NCBI RefSeq assembly: GCF_030386795.1
Contig: NZ_JANUQM010000019.1
Location: 102,490-166,489 of the forward strand
Length of the DNA stretch: 64,000 nt
Source: Streptomyces sp. S.PNR 29
Lineage (GTDB): Bacteria > Actinomycetota > Actinomycetes > Streptomycetales > Streptomycetaceae
Direction of reading: 5' to 3'
In this document: in pieces, positions 1 to 9,387 of the stretch
How positions within the stretch are numbered: the first letter of the stretch is position 1
Layout of the letters: each line of letters opens with the position of its first letter
Translations under genes and position numbers: made by a program
Notes under the pieces: model-generated
What the model was told of the DNA's origin: nothing
Seen by the model: the letters and a program-made list of their open reading frames with translations, nothing else
Database searches by the model: none

Positions 1-704
1 TCCTTGAGCGCGTCGATGATCCCGGGCACGGCGGGCACGGTCCCGTCGTAGATGTCGTGCAGCAGGATGATGCCGTCCCGGGAGGCCTGGTCGAGGACGC
101 GGCGGGTGATCAGCGCCGAGTCGGTGGTCGTGTAGTCCTTCGCTGTCACGCTCCACAGGATCTCGGCGAGACCGAGCTCGCGGCAGATCTCGTGCACCGT
201 GTCGTTCGTACGGCCCTGGGGCGGGCGCATGAGGGTCGGGCGCCGGCCGGTCAGGCGCTCTATCTCCCGGTTCGGGCGCTCCAGCTCCTCGCGTATCTCC
301 TCGGGCTCGATCCGCGTCAGGATCCTGTGGTCCCAGGTGTGGCTGGCGACCTCGTGACCCTCGTCCGCCATGCGCCTGACAAGCTCGGGGTATTTCTCGA
401 TGTGCCGCTTCCCGAGCAGGAAGAAGGTCGCCGGGACCTGCTTGTCCCGGAGGATGTCGAGCAGCCGGGCGGAGTTCTCGCTGGGTCCCGCGTCGAAGGT
501 GAGCGCGATGCACTTGGCCCGGCGGCAGTCGACGGTGCCGAAGCGGGCCCGTGCGCCGGCCGCGGCGCGGGCGGCACTGGGGGCGGTCGTGTCGTGCTTC
601 GAACAGCCGGTCAGCGCCAGCGTGAGGGAGACGGCCGCCGTGAGGAGGGCGGCGGCACGCAACCCGGTCCCCGTTCTTTTCATCTTCCTGGTCAGAGAAG
701 GCAT
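1..704 (-). CDS. Polysaccharide deacetylase lipoprotein (3' end outside window)
   Basis: Secreted NodB-type carbohydrate esterase 4 that removes N-acetyl groups from a cell-wall or surface glycan. The N-terminus has a hydrophobic signal ending in the lipobox LTGC, so the protein is anchored in the outer face of the membrane. The NodB signature follows: LTFDAGPSENS supplies the catalytic Asp (TFDAG in place of TFDDG), SHTWDH supplies the metal histidines, and RPPQG is the next motif. The end of the protein (after IIDALKE) lies beyond position 1. I chose ATG at 704 because TATAGT (711-716 on the minus strand) sits 6 nt upstream, as expected for a leaderless transcript; the alternative ATG at 683 has AGGA only 2 nt before it. 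It stands divergent from the sugar-nucleotide gene, suggesting a role in the same surface glycan. Confidence 0.85.
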   Translation of the reverse strand, partial: MPSLTRKMKRTGTGLRAAALLTAAVSLTLALTGCSKHDTTAPSAARAAAGARARFGTVDCRRAKCIALTFDAGPSENSARLLDILRDKQVPATFFLLGKRHIEKYPELVRRMADEGHEVASHTWDHRILTRIEPEEIREELERPNREIERLTGRRPTLMRPPQGRTNDTVHEICRELGLAEILWSVTAKDYTTTDSALITRRVLDQASRDGIILLHDIYDGTVPAVPGIIDALK

Positions 705-710
705 GCGAGG

Positions 711-743
711 ACTATACATAGCGTGTATATACGCAGTGTATAG
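711..743. promoter_or_regulatory. 32-bp near-perfect palindrome over the deacetylase promoter
   Basis: From 712 to 743 the two 16-nt halves pair at 13 of 16 positions: outer arms CTATACA/TGTATAG, then GCGT/ACGC, then a TATATA core. It is strikingly AT-rich in this GC-rich DNA. The minus-strand sequence TATAGT at its edge can serve as a -10 box for the deacetylase, so a bound dimer would block that promoter. The alternating TATAC/GTATA pattern resembles operators of GntR- or PadR-type repressors, but the regulator is not identified. Confidence 0.6.
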
Positions 744-834
744 TTGATCGTCGAACGCAGATTCGAGGTACGTCGGGCCGTCACCGGGTTACTCGCGCGG
801 ACACGCAAGTGAAGGCAAGAGTGAGGAGAGCCCC

Positions 835-1797
<963 letters not shown>

Positions 1798-1820
1798 CGG
1801 CGACCCTCGCGCCGCGTCAT

Positions 1821-1841
1821 GCGGCCTCGCCCGTGGGCCGC
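1821..1841 (+). terminator. Weak hairpin after the UXS-like gene
   Basis: GCGGCC at 1821-1826 pairs with GGCCGC at 1836-1841 across a 9-nt loop, shortly after the stop of the UXS-like gene. There is no T-run, as is common in Streptomyces. It may be a weak terminator or a chance hairpin. Confidence 0.25.
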
Positions 1842-1919
1842 TCGGTGACGGCCCTGTCCCACGACACAACTGGGGCTATCAGTAACAGAGGGTGAGAAGT
1901 CAGTGTTTTTCCGGCATTG

Positions 1920-1946
1920 AGCTGTCTCCAAGTGTTTGAGACAGCT
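1920..1946. promoter_or_regulatory. Perfect 9-bp inverted repeat upstream of the saccharide operon
   Basis: AGCTGTCTC (1920-1928) and GAGACAGCT (1938-1946) are perfect inverted repeats separated by 9 nt, centred about 110 bp before the carbamoyltransferase start. The surrounding 1850-1930 stretch is less GC-rich and is the only intergenic space before the ten-gene operon, so its promoter should be here. The repeat could be an operator or an RNA hairpin in the leader. Confidence 0.45.
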
Positions 1947-2043
1947 GCGCCGCGGCACCCGGCCAGCCGAGACGACCCCATAGGCCCAGGCAGCCCCACC
2001 AGCCCGGAGAGACCCACCAGCCGCTCGGGACGGAGCACCACCC

Positions 2044-3681
2044 ATGCGCATCCTTGGTATCAACGCCCTGTTCCACGACCCGGCCGCCGCCCTCGTCGTC
2101 GACGGCAGGACCGTTGCGGCCGCCGAGGAGGAGCGTTTCAGCCGCCGCAAGCACGGCAAGCGTCCGGTGCCCTTCTCCGCGTGGGAGCTGCCCGAACAAT
2201 CCGCCCGCTGGTGCTTGGAGCACGCAGGGCTACGGCCTCAGGAGCTCGATGCCGTCACCTACTCCTTCGACCCGACGCTCGCCCGGCCCGCCCAGGAGAT
2301 GGGCCTGAACGACCCCTGGGACCCGCTGCGCCTGGACTACGCCCGCCGCGCCCCGGAGTTCCTGGCCGAGGCGCTGCCCGGGCTCGATCCCGACCAGGTC
2401 GTCTTCGTCCCCCACCACGTGGCGCACGCCGCCTCCGCGGGACCCGCCTCGCCGCACCCCGACAGCGCCGTGCTGGTCCTCGACGGCCGCGGCGAGGCCG
2501 CCTCGCACCTGGCCGGACGCTTCCGCGACGGCAAGCTCGACACCCTCGCCGCGCAGGCCCTGCCCGACTCGCTCGGCCTGGTCTACGAGGAGCTCACCGA
2601 GCACCTCGGCTTCCTGCGCAGCAGCGACGAGTACAAGGTGATGGCCCTCGCCTCCTACGGCAAGCCCCGCTTCCTGCCCCAGCTGCGCCAGTACGTCCAC
2701 TCCACCGGCGACGGCGGCTTCCGTGCCCACGGCGTCGACTGGGCCGCCCTCGCCCCGCCCCGAGCCAAGGGCGAACCGTGGACGCAGGAGCACGCCGACC
2801 TGGCCGCCAGCACGCAGACCGTGCTGGAGGAGGTCCTGCTCGACCTCGTGCACTGGCTGCACGGCGAGGCCGGCGGCGAGGCGCTCACCATGGCGGGCGG
2901 CGTCGCCCTCAACTGCGTCGCCAACTCCAGGATCGCCGCGAGCGGCCCCTACCGGCACGTCTGGGTGCAGCCCGCCGCCGGAGACGCCGGAACCGCCCTC
3001 GGCGGGGCCCTGTACCTGGCCGGGCAGGAGGAGAGCCCGCAGCCCATGCCCGGTGCCGACCTCGGCCGCGGCTGGAGCGACGAGGAACTGCGGGACTGGC
3101 TCGACACCGCCGCGATCCCGTACGAGAAGCCCGACGACATCGCGGAGACCGTCGCCGAGGAACTCGCCCGGGACGGGGTCGTCGCCTGGTTCCAGGGCCG
3201 CAGCGAGTACGGGCCGCGCGCCCTCGGGCACCGCTCCCTGCTCGCCCACCCGGGCCGGGCGGAGAACCTGGAACGGCTCAACCACGTCAAGGGACGCGAG
3301 GAGTTCCGGCCGGTCGCGCCGATGGTCCTTGCCGACCGCGCCGCCGAGCTGTTCTCCGGCGGCCCGCTGCCCAGCCCGTACATGCTCTTCGTGCACGACG
3401 TGGCCGAGGAGTGGCGCGAGCGCATCCCGGCCGTCGTGCACGTCGACGGCACCGCCCGCATCCAGACCGTCGAGGAGCGCCGGGAACCGCTCGTCGCCCG
3501 CATGCTGCACGCCTTCGAACGGCGCACCGGGCTGCCGGTCGTGGTCAACACCAGCCTCAACACCGCCGGGCGGCCCATGGTCGACGACCCGCGCGACGCG
3601 CTGGAGTGCTTCGGCTCCGCACCGGTGGACCTGCTGGCGATCGGGCCGTACGCGGTCCGCCGGGGGAGGGCGTTCGGATGA
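2044..3681 (+). CDS. Carbamoyltransferase, NodU/CmcH family
   Basis: Transfers a carbamoyl group from carbamoyl phosphate (through carbamoyl-adenylate) to a sugar hydroxyl. The 545-residue length is typical. The N-terminal Kae1-like domain starts MRILGIN...HDPAAAL and carries HHVAHA near residues 124-129, the metal-binding histidines. The C-terminal YrdC-like carbamoyltransferase domain has GRSEYGPRALGHRS near residue 385 and NHVKGREEFRPVAP. ATG at 2044 is the first good start. It is the first gene of the overlapped operon that runs to 13666, its stop overlapping the next start, so its acceptor is probably a sugar of the glycan made by the following glycosyltransferases. The acceptor is unknown. 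Confidence 0.92.
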   Translation: MRILGINALFHDPAAALVVDGRTVAAAEEERFSRRKHGKRPVPFSAWELPEQSARWCLEHAGLRPQELDAVTYSFDPTLARPAQEMGLNDPWDPLRLDYARRAPEFLAEALPGLDPDQVVFVPHHVAHAASAGPASPHPDSAVLVLDGRGEAASHLAGRFRDGKLDTLAAQALPDSLGLVYEELTEHLGFLRSSDEYKVMALASYGKPRFLPQLRQYVHSTGDGGFRAHGVDWAALAPPRAKGEPWTQEHADLAASTQTVLEEVLLDLVHWLHGEAGGEALTMAGGVALNCVANSRIAASGPYRHVWVQPAAGDAGTALGGALYLAGQEESPQPMPGADLGRGWSDEELRDWLDTAAIPYEKPDDIAETVAEELARDGVVAWFQGRSEYGPRALGHRSLLAHPGRAENLERLNHVKGREEFRPVAPMVLADRAAELFSGGPLPSPYMLFVHDVAEEWRERIPAVVHVDGTARIQTVEERREPLVARMLHAFERRTGLPVVVNTSLNTAGRPMVDDPRDALECFGSAPVDLLAIGPYAVRRGRAFG

Positions 3682-4682
3682 CCGCGTACGCCGTCGTGAT
3701 CCCCACCCTGGCCCGCGACACGCTGGCCGACTGCCTCGCCGCGCTGGCCGCCGCGACCGGGCCGCGCCCCGAGGAGATCGTCCTCGTCGACGACCGGCCC
3801 GACCCCGACGCCGACCCGGGGCAGCTGGACCATCCGTTGAGCGTCCTGGGCGACCTGCGGGAGAGCACCCTCGTGCTGCGCAGCGGCGGCCGGGGGCCCG
3901 CGGCCGCCCGCAACACCGGGATGCGCGCGGTCGGCTCGCCGTGGATCGCGTTCCTCGACGACGACGTCCAGGTCGGGCCCCACTGGTGCGACCAGCTGGC
4001 CCAGGACCTCGCCGAGGCGGCCCCCGACACCGCCGGTGTGCAGGGGGTGATCGCCGTCCCGCTGCCGGGCGAGCGCCGCCCCACCGACTGGGAACGCGGT
4101 ACGGCCGGCCTCGCCAAGGCGCGCTGGATCACCGCCGACATGGCCTACCGCACCGACGCGGTCAAGCAGGTCGGCGGCTTCGACGAACGCTTCAAGCGGG
4201 CCTTCCGCGAGGACGCCGACATCGCGCTGCGCCTCCTCGACGCCGGCTGGCGCATCCAGCGGGGCCGCCGCACGACCCGGCATCCCGTGCGGCCCGCCTC
4301 CCGCTGGGTGTCCCTCAAGCAGCAGCGCGGCAACGCCGACGACGCCCTCATGCGGCGCCTGCACGGCCCCGACTGGTGGCACAAGGCGGTCGCGCCGCGT
4401 GGCCGCATCCGCAGCCACGTCGCCATCACGGCCGCCGGAGCCGCCGCGGCCACCCTCGCGGCCACCGGTCACCCCAGGGCGGCCGCGGCCGCCGGGCTCG
4501 GCTGGGCGGCCGGCACCGGCGAGTTCGCCTGGGCCCGCATCGCCCCCGGGCCGCGCACCCGGTACGAGGTCACGACCATGCTGGTGACCAGCGTGCTCAT
4601 ACCGCCCGCCGCGACCTGGCACCGGCTGATCGGACTGTGGCGGCACCGGGGCGCCGGCGCATGGCGGGAGGTGGCCGCATGA
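3678..4682 (+). CDS. Family 2 glycosyltransferase with C-terminal hydrophobic segments
   Basis: GT-A fold inverting glycosyltransferase of 334 residues. It begins YAVVIPTLAR, has the nucleotide-sugar loop GRGPAAARNTGM, and a DDD metal motif in FLDDDVQVGPHW near residue 95, followed by the acceptor-side GFDERFKRAFREDADIALRL. The last ~90 residues are Ala-rich and hydrophobic (after RSHVAITAAG) and could associate with the membrane. ATG at 3678 overlaps the carbamoyltransferase stop by 4 nt, and its own stop overlaps the phosphatase start, so translation is coupled. Donor and acceptor are not predictable. Confidence 0.88.
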   Translation: MTAYAVVIPTLARDTLADCLAALAAATGPRPEEIVLVDDRPDPDADPGQLDHPLSVLGDLRESTLVLRSGGRGPAAARNTGMRAVGSPWIAFLDDDVQVGPHWCDQLAQDLAEAAPDTAGVQGVIAVPLPGERRPTDWERGTAGLAKARWITADMAYRTDAVKQVGGFDERFKRAFREDADIALRLLDAGWRIQRGRRTTRHPVRPASRWVSLKQQRGNADDALMRRLHGPDWWHKAVAPRGRIRSHVAITAAGAAAATLAATGHPRAAAAAGLGWAAGTGEFAWARIAPGPRTRYEVTTMLVTSVLIPPAATWHRLIGLWRHRGAGAWREVAA

Positions 4683-5632
4683 GCCCGGTCAAGGCCGTCC
4701 TGTTCGACCGTGACGGGACCCTCGTCGAGGACGTCCCCTACAACGGCGACCCCGAGCGCGTGCGGCCCGTCGAGGGCGCCCGCGAGGCGCTCGGCCTGCT
4801 GCGCGCGCACGGCATCCGCACCGGAGTCGTCACCAACCAGTCGGGCGTCGCGCGCGGACTGATCACCGACGCCGACGTCCGCGCGGTCAACCGGCGCATC
4901 GACGATCTGCTCGGCCCGTTCGACGTGTGGGGTGTCTGCCCGCACGGCCCCGACGACGGCTGCCACTGCCGCAAGCCCCAGCCCGGGCTGGTGCTGTGGG
5001 CGGCGGGCCGGATCTGCACGCCGCCCGAGGACTGCGTGGTGATCGGCGACATCGGCGCCGACGTCGAGGCCGCCCGCCGGGCCGGAGCCCACGGCATCCT
5101 CGTCCCCACCCCCGTGACCCGGCCCGAGGAGACGGCGAACGCCGACCATGTGGCGCCGGACCTCCTGACCGCCGTACGCGCGGTGCTCAACGGGCCACCA
5201 CAAGGACGGGTCCTGGCGGACGAACGCCCGATCGAGTCCGCCTTCGAACCGCCCTCCGACACGGGCCCGAACCCGTCCACCGCGCATTCTGGCGGGCGTG
5301 AGTCTGCCGTCGAGCCCGGTGGGCGGGCGTCTGCCGCGGATCCTGGTGGGCGTGAGTCCGCCGTCGAGCCCGGCGGGCGGGAGTCCGCTGCCGGCCCTGG
5401 TGGGCGTGAGTCCGGTGCCGTGCCGTGGGGGCGTGAGTCTGCCGTCGAGCCCGGTGGGCCTGAGGCCGCCGGAGGCCCCGGTGGACGTGAGGCCGCCGGA
5501 GGCCCCGGTGGGCGTGAGGCCGGGGCCGGGGCGTGGGGGCGTGAGGCTGCCGGCGACACCGTTGAGCGGGCGTCCGCCGGTGATCCGAGCCGGCGTGCCT
5601 CTGCCGTCGACACCCGTGGGAGGACGCGGTGA
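4679..5632 (+). CDS. GmhB-like HAD phosphatase with a 12-unit repeat tail
   Basis: The first ~175 residues are a HAD-IIIA phosphatase like D-glycero-D-manno-heptose 1,7-bisphosphate 7-phosphatase. Motif I is FDRDGTL (Asp10/Asp12), motif II VVTNQSG, a zinc-type loop has CPHGPDDGCHCRKP around residues 83-98, and motif III is IGDIGADVEAARRAG. In the heptose pathway this step lies between the kinase and adenylyltransferase steps of HldE. The remaining ~110 residues are a low-complexity tail of twelve 9-residue repeats (5291-5614). The normal enzyme is 180-190 residues, so the tail is an added, probably disordered extension. ATG at 4679 overlaps the upstream stop; the GTG of the next gene overlaps this stop. 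Confidence 0.87.
   Translation: MSPVKAVLFDRDGTLVEDVPYNGDPERVRPVEGAREALGLLRAHGIRTGVVTNQSGVARGLITDADVRAVNRRIDDLLGPFDVWGVCPHGPDDGCHCRKPQPGLVLWAAGRICTPPEDCVVIGDIGADVEAARRAGAHGILVPTPVTRPEETANADHVAPDLLTAVRAVLNGPPQGRVLADERPIESAFEPPSDTGPNPSTAHSGGRESAVEPGGRASAADPGGRESAVEPGGRESAAGPGGRESGAVPWGRESAVEPGGPEAAGGPGGREAAGGPGGREAGAGAWGREAAGDTVERASAGDPSRRASAVDTRGRTR
5291..5614 (+). repeat. 27-bp minisatellite, 12 in-frame copies
   Basis: Twelve degenerate 27-bp units run without a frame break and encode 9-residue units of the form GGRESAVEP (variants GGRASAADP, GGREAAGGP, WGRESAVEP). Copies 1, 3 and 6 are identical at protein level and the last copies are most diverged, as expected for an array that grows by slippage. 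All lie in the 3' part of the GmhB-like gene; the preceding catalytic domain is not repetitive. Confidence 0.92.
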
Positions 5633-6618
5633 AAGCACTGGTCACCCGTCTCGACAGCTTCGGCGACGTGTTGCTCGCCGGGCCCGCCGTGCGTGCCGTC
5701 GCGGCGCGGGCCGACCACGTCACCCTGCTGTGCGGGCCACGCGGGGCGCCCGCCGCGCGGCTGTTGCCCGGCGTGGACGACATCCTCGTCTGGGACGCCC
5801 CATGGGTCGGCTTCGAGCCGCCCGACGTGGACCGTGAGGAGACCGACCGGCTCGTCGACGCCATCGACGCCGACACCGCGCTGATCCTGACCTCCTTCCA
5901 CCAGTCCCCGCTGCCCACCGCCCTGCTGCTGCGCCTGGCCGGCGTCGGCCGCATCGCCGCGGACAGCGAGGACTACCCGGGTTCCCTGCTCGACCTGCGG
6001 CACCACCGCGCCCCGCACGCGCACGAGGCGGAGGCCGCGCTCGACCTCGCCGAGGCCGCCGGGTTCCCCCGGCCGGACGACGGCCGGCTGCGCGTGCTGC
6101 CGCCGCCCGCCACCAGCGACCTCACCGGCCCCGAGCCGTACGTCGTGCTGCACCCCGGCGCCAGCGTCCCGGCCCGCGCCTGGAGCCCCGAACACAGCGC
6201 GGAGGCGGTACGCGAACTGACCGGAGCCGGGCACCGGGTCGTGGTCACCGGCGGCCCGGACGAGCGCGACCTGACCGCGTACGCCGCCGGCGCGCACGGC
6301 CTCGACCTCGGCGGCCGCACCGGCGCCCGGGAACTGGCCGGCGTCCTCGCCGGCGCCGCCGCCGTCGTCACCGGCAACACCGCCCCCGCCCACCTCGCCG
6401 CGGCCGTCGGCACACCGGTCGTCTCGCTCTTCGCGCCGGTCGTGCCCGCCGAGCGCTGGCGGCCGTACGGCGTCCCGTACGTCCTGCTCGGCGACCAGGA
6501 CGCGCCGTGCGCCGGCAGCAGGGCGCGGACCTGTCCCGTCCCCGGCCATCCGTGCCTGAACACCGTGACCGCCACCGATGTGGTCACCGCCGTCGAGAAG
6601 CTCCTGGGGGAGGCATGA
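5629..6618 (+). CDS. Family 9 glycosyltransferase (heptosyltransferase-like)
   Basis: GT-B fold transferase of the ADP-heptose:LPS heptosyltransferase family, 329 residues. The N-terminal MKALVTRLDSFGDVLLAGPAVRA is the family signature, and the C-terminal half has VVLHPGAS, RVVVTGGPDERDL and the donor-site block GNTAPAHLAAAVGTPVVSLF. It starts at GTG overlapping the upstream stop. Together with the GmhA and HldE genes downstream it suggests that a heptose is the transferred sugar. In a Gram-positive there is no LPS, so the acceptor must be another glycan or lipid. Confidence 0.88.
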   Translation: MKALVTRLDSFGDVLLAGPAVRAVAARADHVTLLCGPRGAPAARLLPGVDDILVWDAPWVGFEPPDVDREETDRLVDAIDADTALILTSFHQSPLPTALLLRLAGVGRIAADSEDYPGSLLDLRHHRAPHAHEAEAALDLAEAAGFPRPDDGRLRVLPPPATSDLTGPEPYVVLHPGASVPARAWSPEHSAEAVRELTGAGHRVVVTGGPDERDLTAYAAGAHGLDLGGRTGARELAGVLAGAAAVVTGNTAPAHLAAAVGTPVVSLFAPVVPAERWRPYGVPYVLLGDQDAPCAGSRARTCPVPGHPCLNTVTATDVVTAVEKLLGEA

Positions 6619-7565
6619 GGATCCTGATCTGGCACGTGCACGGGTCGTGGACCACGGCCTTCGTGCAGGGCCCGCACACCTACATCGTCCCGGTCACCCC
6701 CGACCGCGGCCCCGACGGCCTCGGCCGCGCCCGCACGTGGGACTGGCCCGACTCCGTCGTCGAGGTGCCGCCGGAGCGGCTGCGGGACGAGGACATCGAC
6801 GTCGTCGTCCTCCAGCGCCCGCACGAACTGCCCCTGGTCGACGAGTGGCTGGGCCGCCGCCCGCCGCTGGTGTACCTGGAGCACAACGCCCCGCACGGCA
6901 ACGTGCCCGACACCCGCCACCCGGCCGCCGACATCCCCGGCGCGACCCTCGTCCACGTCACCCACTTCAACCGTCTGATGTGGGACGCCGGTTCCACCCC
7001 GGCCACCGTCATCGAGCACGGCATCGTCGACCCCGGGCACCGGTGGACCGGCGAGCTGGACCGGGCCGCGGTGGTCGTCAACGAGCCGGTGCGGCGCGGC
7101 CGTACCACCGGCACCGACCTGCTGCCCGAGTTCGCCCGGACCGCCCCGCTCGACGTCTTCGGCATGGGCACCAAGGGCCTCGCCGACCACATCGGCGTGC
7201 CCGGCGACCGCCTGCGCTCCCACGACCTCGCGCAGAGCGAACTGCACGCGGAGATGGCCCGACGGCGTGTGTACGTCCACCCCGTCCGCTGGACCTCCCT
7301 CGGCCTGTCCCTGCTGGAGGCCATGCACCTGGGCATGCCGGTGGTCGCCCTGGCCACCACCGAGGTCACCGAGGCGGTGCCGGCCGGCGCCGGCGTCGTC
7401 TCCAACCGGATCGACGTACTGACCGACGCCGTACGGGACTTCCTGGCCGATCCGCTGCGCGCGCGCATGATCGGCGACGGGGCACGTGCGGCGGCCCTCG
7501 CCCGCTACGGGCTGCCCCGCTTCCTGGACGACTGGGAGCGGCTGCTGAAGGAGGTGACCCGATGA
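6615..7565 (+). CDS. GT-B glycosyltransferase
   Basis: Retaining GT-B glycosyltransferase of 316 residues. The N-terminal half starts MRILIWHVHGSWTTAFVQGPH and the C-terminal donor site has SLGLSLLEAMHLGMPVVAL, the E-x7-E-like block of GT4 enzymes. The translation overlaps by 4 nt with both neighbours, so it is part of the same operon. ATG at 6615 has GGGGGAGG just upstream; a longer frame further upstream is a shadow of the GT9 gene. It is shorter than most GT4 proteins. Specificity is unknown. Confidence 0.85.
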   Translation: MRILIWHVHGSWTTAFVQGPHTYIVPVTPDRGPDGLGRARTWDWPDSVVEVPPERLRDEDIDVVVLQRPHELPLVDEWLGRRPPLVYLEHNAPHGNVPDTRHPAADIPGATLVHVTHFNRLMWDAGSTPATVIEHGIVDPGHRWTGELDRAAVVVNEPVRRGRTTGTDLLPEFARTAPLDVFGMGTKGLADHIGVPGDRLRSHDLAQSELHAEMARRRVYVHPVRWTSLGLSLLEAMHLGMPVVALATTEVTEAVPAGAGVVSNRIDVLTDAVRDFLADPLRARMIGDGARAAALARYGLPRFLDDWERLLKEVTR

Positions 7566-8779
7566 GGATCGCCATGGTGTCCGAGCACGCGAGCCCCCTC
7601 GCAGCGCTCGGCGGCGTCGACGCCGGCGGCCAGAACGTGTACGTGGCCCGCCTCACCGAGGAGTTGGCGAAACGCGGCCACGACGTCACGGTCTACACCC
7701 GCCGTGACGACGCCGGCCTGCCCGACCGGGTCCCGCTGCCGGGCGGCGCCGTCGTCGAGCACGTGCCGGCCGGACCGGCGGAAGCGGTCCCCAAGGACGA
7801 GCTGTTCCCGTACATGCCCGGCTTCGGCGCCCACCTGGCGCGCGCCTGGAGCCGGGAGCGGCCCGACGTGGTGCACGCCCACTTCTGGATGTCCGGCATG
7901 GCCTCCCAGATCGGCGCCGGCCGGTACGGCATACCGGTCGTGCAGACGTTCCACGCCCTCGGCACCGTCAAGCGGCGCCACCAGGGCCGGCGGGACACCA
8001 GCCCGTACGAACGCATCGGCATCGAGCGGCAGATCGGCCGCACCTGTGAACGCGTACTGGCGACCTGCACCGACGAGGTGCACGAACTGGCCGACATGGG
8101 CGTTCCCGCACGGCAGGTGTCCGTGGTGCCGTGCGGCGTCGACGCCGCGCACTTCCACCCCGGGGTGGACACCGATGGGACGCCCGCACGACGGCAGCGG
8201 CACCGGCTGCTCGCCTGCGGCAGGCTGGTCCGCCGCAAGGGCTACGACCAGGCCATCCAGGCGCTGGCCCACATCCCCCACACCGAACTCGTCATCGCGG
8301 GCGGTCCGTCGGCCGACCAGGTGGCCGCCGACCCCGAGGCACAGCGCCTGACGCGGCTCGCGGAGCGCACCGGCGTCGCCGACCGGGTGCGGCTGCTCGG
8401 CGCGGTCGATCCGGGCGACATGCCCGCGCTCATCCGCAGCTCGGACCTCGTGCTGTGCACCCCGGTCTACGAGCCGTTCGGCATCGTGCCGCTGGAGGCG
8501 ATGGCGTGCGGCGTGCCCGTCGTCGCCACCGACGTCGGCGGCCACCGCGACACCGTCGCCGAGGGCACCACCGGCCGGCTCGTGACGCCGCAGGACCCCG
8601 CGGCGATCGCGGACGCCGCGCACGAACTCCTCACCCACGACCGGATGCGCAGCCGCTACGGCAGGGCCGGCCGCGAGCGCGTCCTGAACCTCTACACCTG
8701 GCGGCGCGTCGCGGACGGCGCGGAAGAGGTGTACCGCCTGGTCCTCGCCCGGCACGAACAGCGCAAGGAGGTGGCGTGA
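7562..8779 (+). CDS. Family 4 glycosyltransferase (MshA/sucrose-synthase-like)
   Basis: GT4 enzyme of 405 residues. The N-terminus MRIAMVSEHASP...GGVDAGGQNVYV is the donor-loop signature shared by MshA and sucrose-phosphate synthases, HAHFWMSG follows, and the C-terminal E-x7-E block is EPFGIVPLEAMACGVPVV near residue 303. It overlaps the preceding stop by 4 nt, and its own stop overlaps the GmhA start. It probably adds a hexose to the glycan; the mycothiol enzyme MshA itself is unlikely here because the context is a saccharide operon. Confidence 0.9.
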   Translation: MRIAMVSEHASPLAALGGVDAGGQNVYVARLTEELAKRGHDVTVYTRRDDAGLPDRVPLPGGAVVEHVPAGPAEAVPKDELFPYMPGFGAHLARAWSRERPDVVHAHFWMSGMASQIGAGRYGIPVVQTFHALGTVKRRHQGRRDTSPYERIGIERQIGRTCERVLATCTDEVHELADMGVPARQVSVVPCGVDAAHFHPGVDTDGTPARRQRHRLLACGRLVRRKGYDQAIQALAHIPHTELVIAGGPSADQVAADPEAQRLTRLAERTGVADRVRLLGAVDPGDMPALIRSSDLVLCTPVYEPFGIVPLEAMACGVPVVATDVGGHRDTVAEGTTGRLVTPQDPAAIADAAHELLTHDRMRSRYGRAGRERVLNLYTWRRVADGAEEVYRLVLARHEQRKEVA

Positions 8780-9387
8780 TGACCGTGCACCCGCCCGTCG
8801 TCGGACACTGCGACGAACTCCAGGACGCCCTCGGCGCGTTCCGCGCCTCGGCCCACGTCACCGAACGCTGGGGCGAGCAGCTCGCGGCCGTGCTCTGCGG
8901 CGGCGGCCGGCTGCTGGCCGCGGGCAACGGCGGCAGCGCGGCCCAGGCCCAGCACCTGACCGCCGAACTCGTCGGCCGGTACCGCACCGACCGGCCGCCG
9001 TTCTCCGCGATCGCCCTGCACGCCGACACCTCCAGCACCACCGCCATCGCCAACGACTACGGCGTGGACGAGCTGTTCGCCCGACAGGTCCGTGCCCACG
9101 GCCGCCCCGGTGACGTGCTGATGCTGCTGTCCACCAGCGGCGCCAGCGCCAACCTGCTGTCCGCCGCCGACGCCGCCCGCGCGGCCGGCGTACGCGTGTG
9201 GGCGCTGACCGGACCGGCCCCCAACCCGCTCATGGCGGGCAGCGACGAGTCCCTCTGCGTGGAGGCGCCCACCGCGGCGACCGTCCAGGAACTGCACCTG
9301 GTGGCGGTGCACATGGTGTGCGCGGCCTTCGACGCGGCACTGGAGCGGCGGGTGGACGGGTACGGAGGTGACCGCTCGCATGGCTGA
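8779..9387 (+). CDS. gmhA: D-sedoheptulose-7-phosphate isomerase
   Basis: Converts sedoheptulose 7-phosphate to D-glycero-D-manno-heptose 7-phosphate, the entry step to activated heptose. Its 202-residue SIS domain has the phosphate-binding AGNGGSAAQAQHL (residues 48-60) and LLSTSGASANLL, and ends with the helix carrying QELHLVAVHM, where the catalytic His of the GmhA family lies. ATG at 8779 overlaps the GT4 stop. The next gene is the HldE kinase/adenylyltransferase, which confirms the pathway. Confidence 0.92.
   Translation: MTVHPPVVGHCDELQDALGAFRASAHVTERWGEQLAAVLCGGGRLLAAGNGGSAAQAQHLTAELVGRYRTDRPPFSAIALHADTSSTTAIANDYGVDELFARQVRAHGRPGDVLMLLSTSGASANLLSAADAARAAGVRVWALTGPAPNPLMAGSDESLCVEAPTAATVQELHLVAVHMVCAAFDAALERRVDGYGGDRSHG

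Noticed and set aside
2723..4678. Long frame running into the GmhB-like phosphatase
   Set aside because: Low-complexity Ser/Pro/Arg shadow of the genes in the correct frame; the real start is ATG 4679 with stop-start overlap.
1917..4682. A 921-codon open frame over the carbamoyltransferase and GT2
   Set aside because: The first part is an Arg/Pro-rich shadow of the carbamoyltransferase; only the GT2 part from 3678 has family motifs.
5291..5614. CRISPR array
   Set aside because: Units are contiguous 27-bp repeats without spacers and lie in frame in a coding gene.
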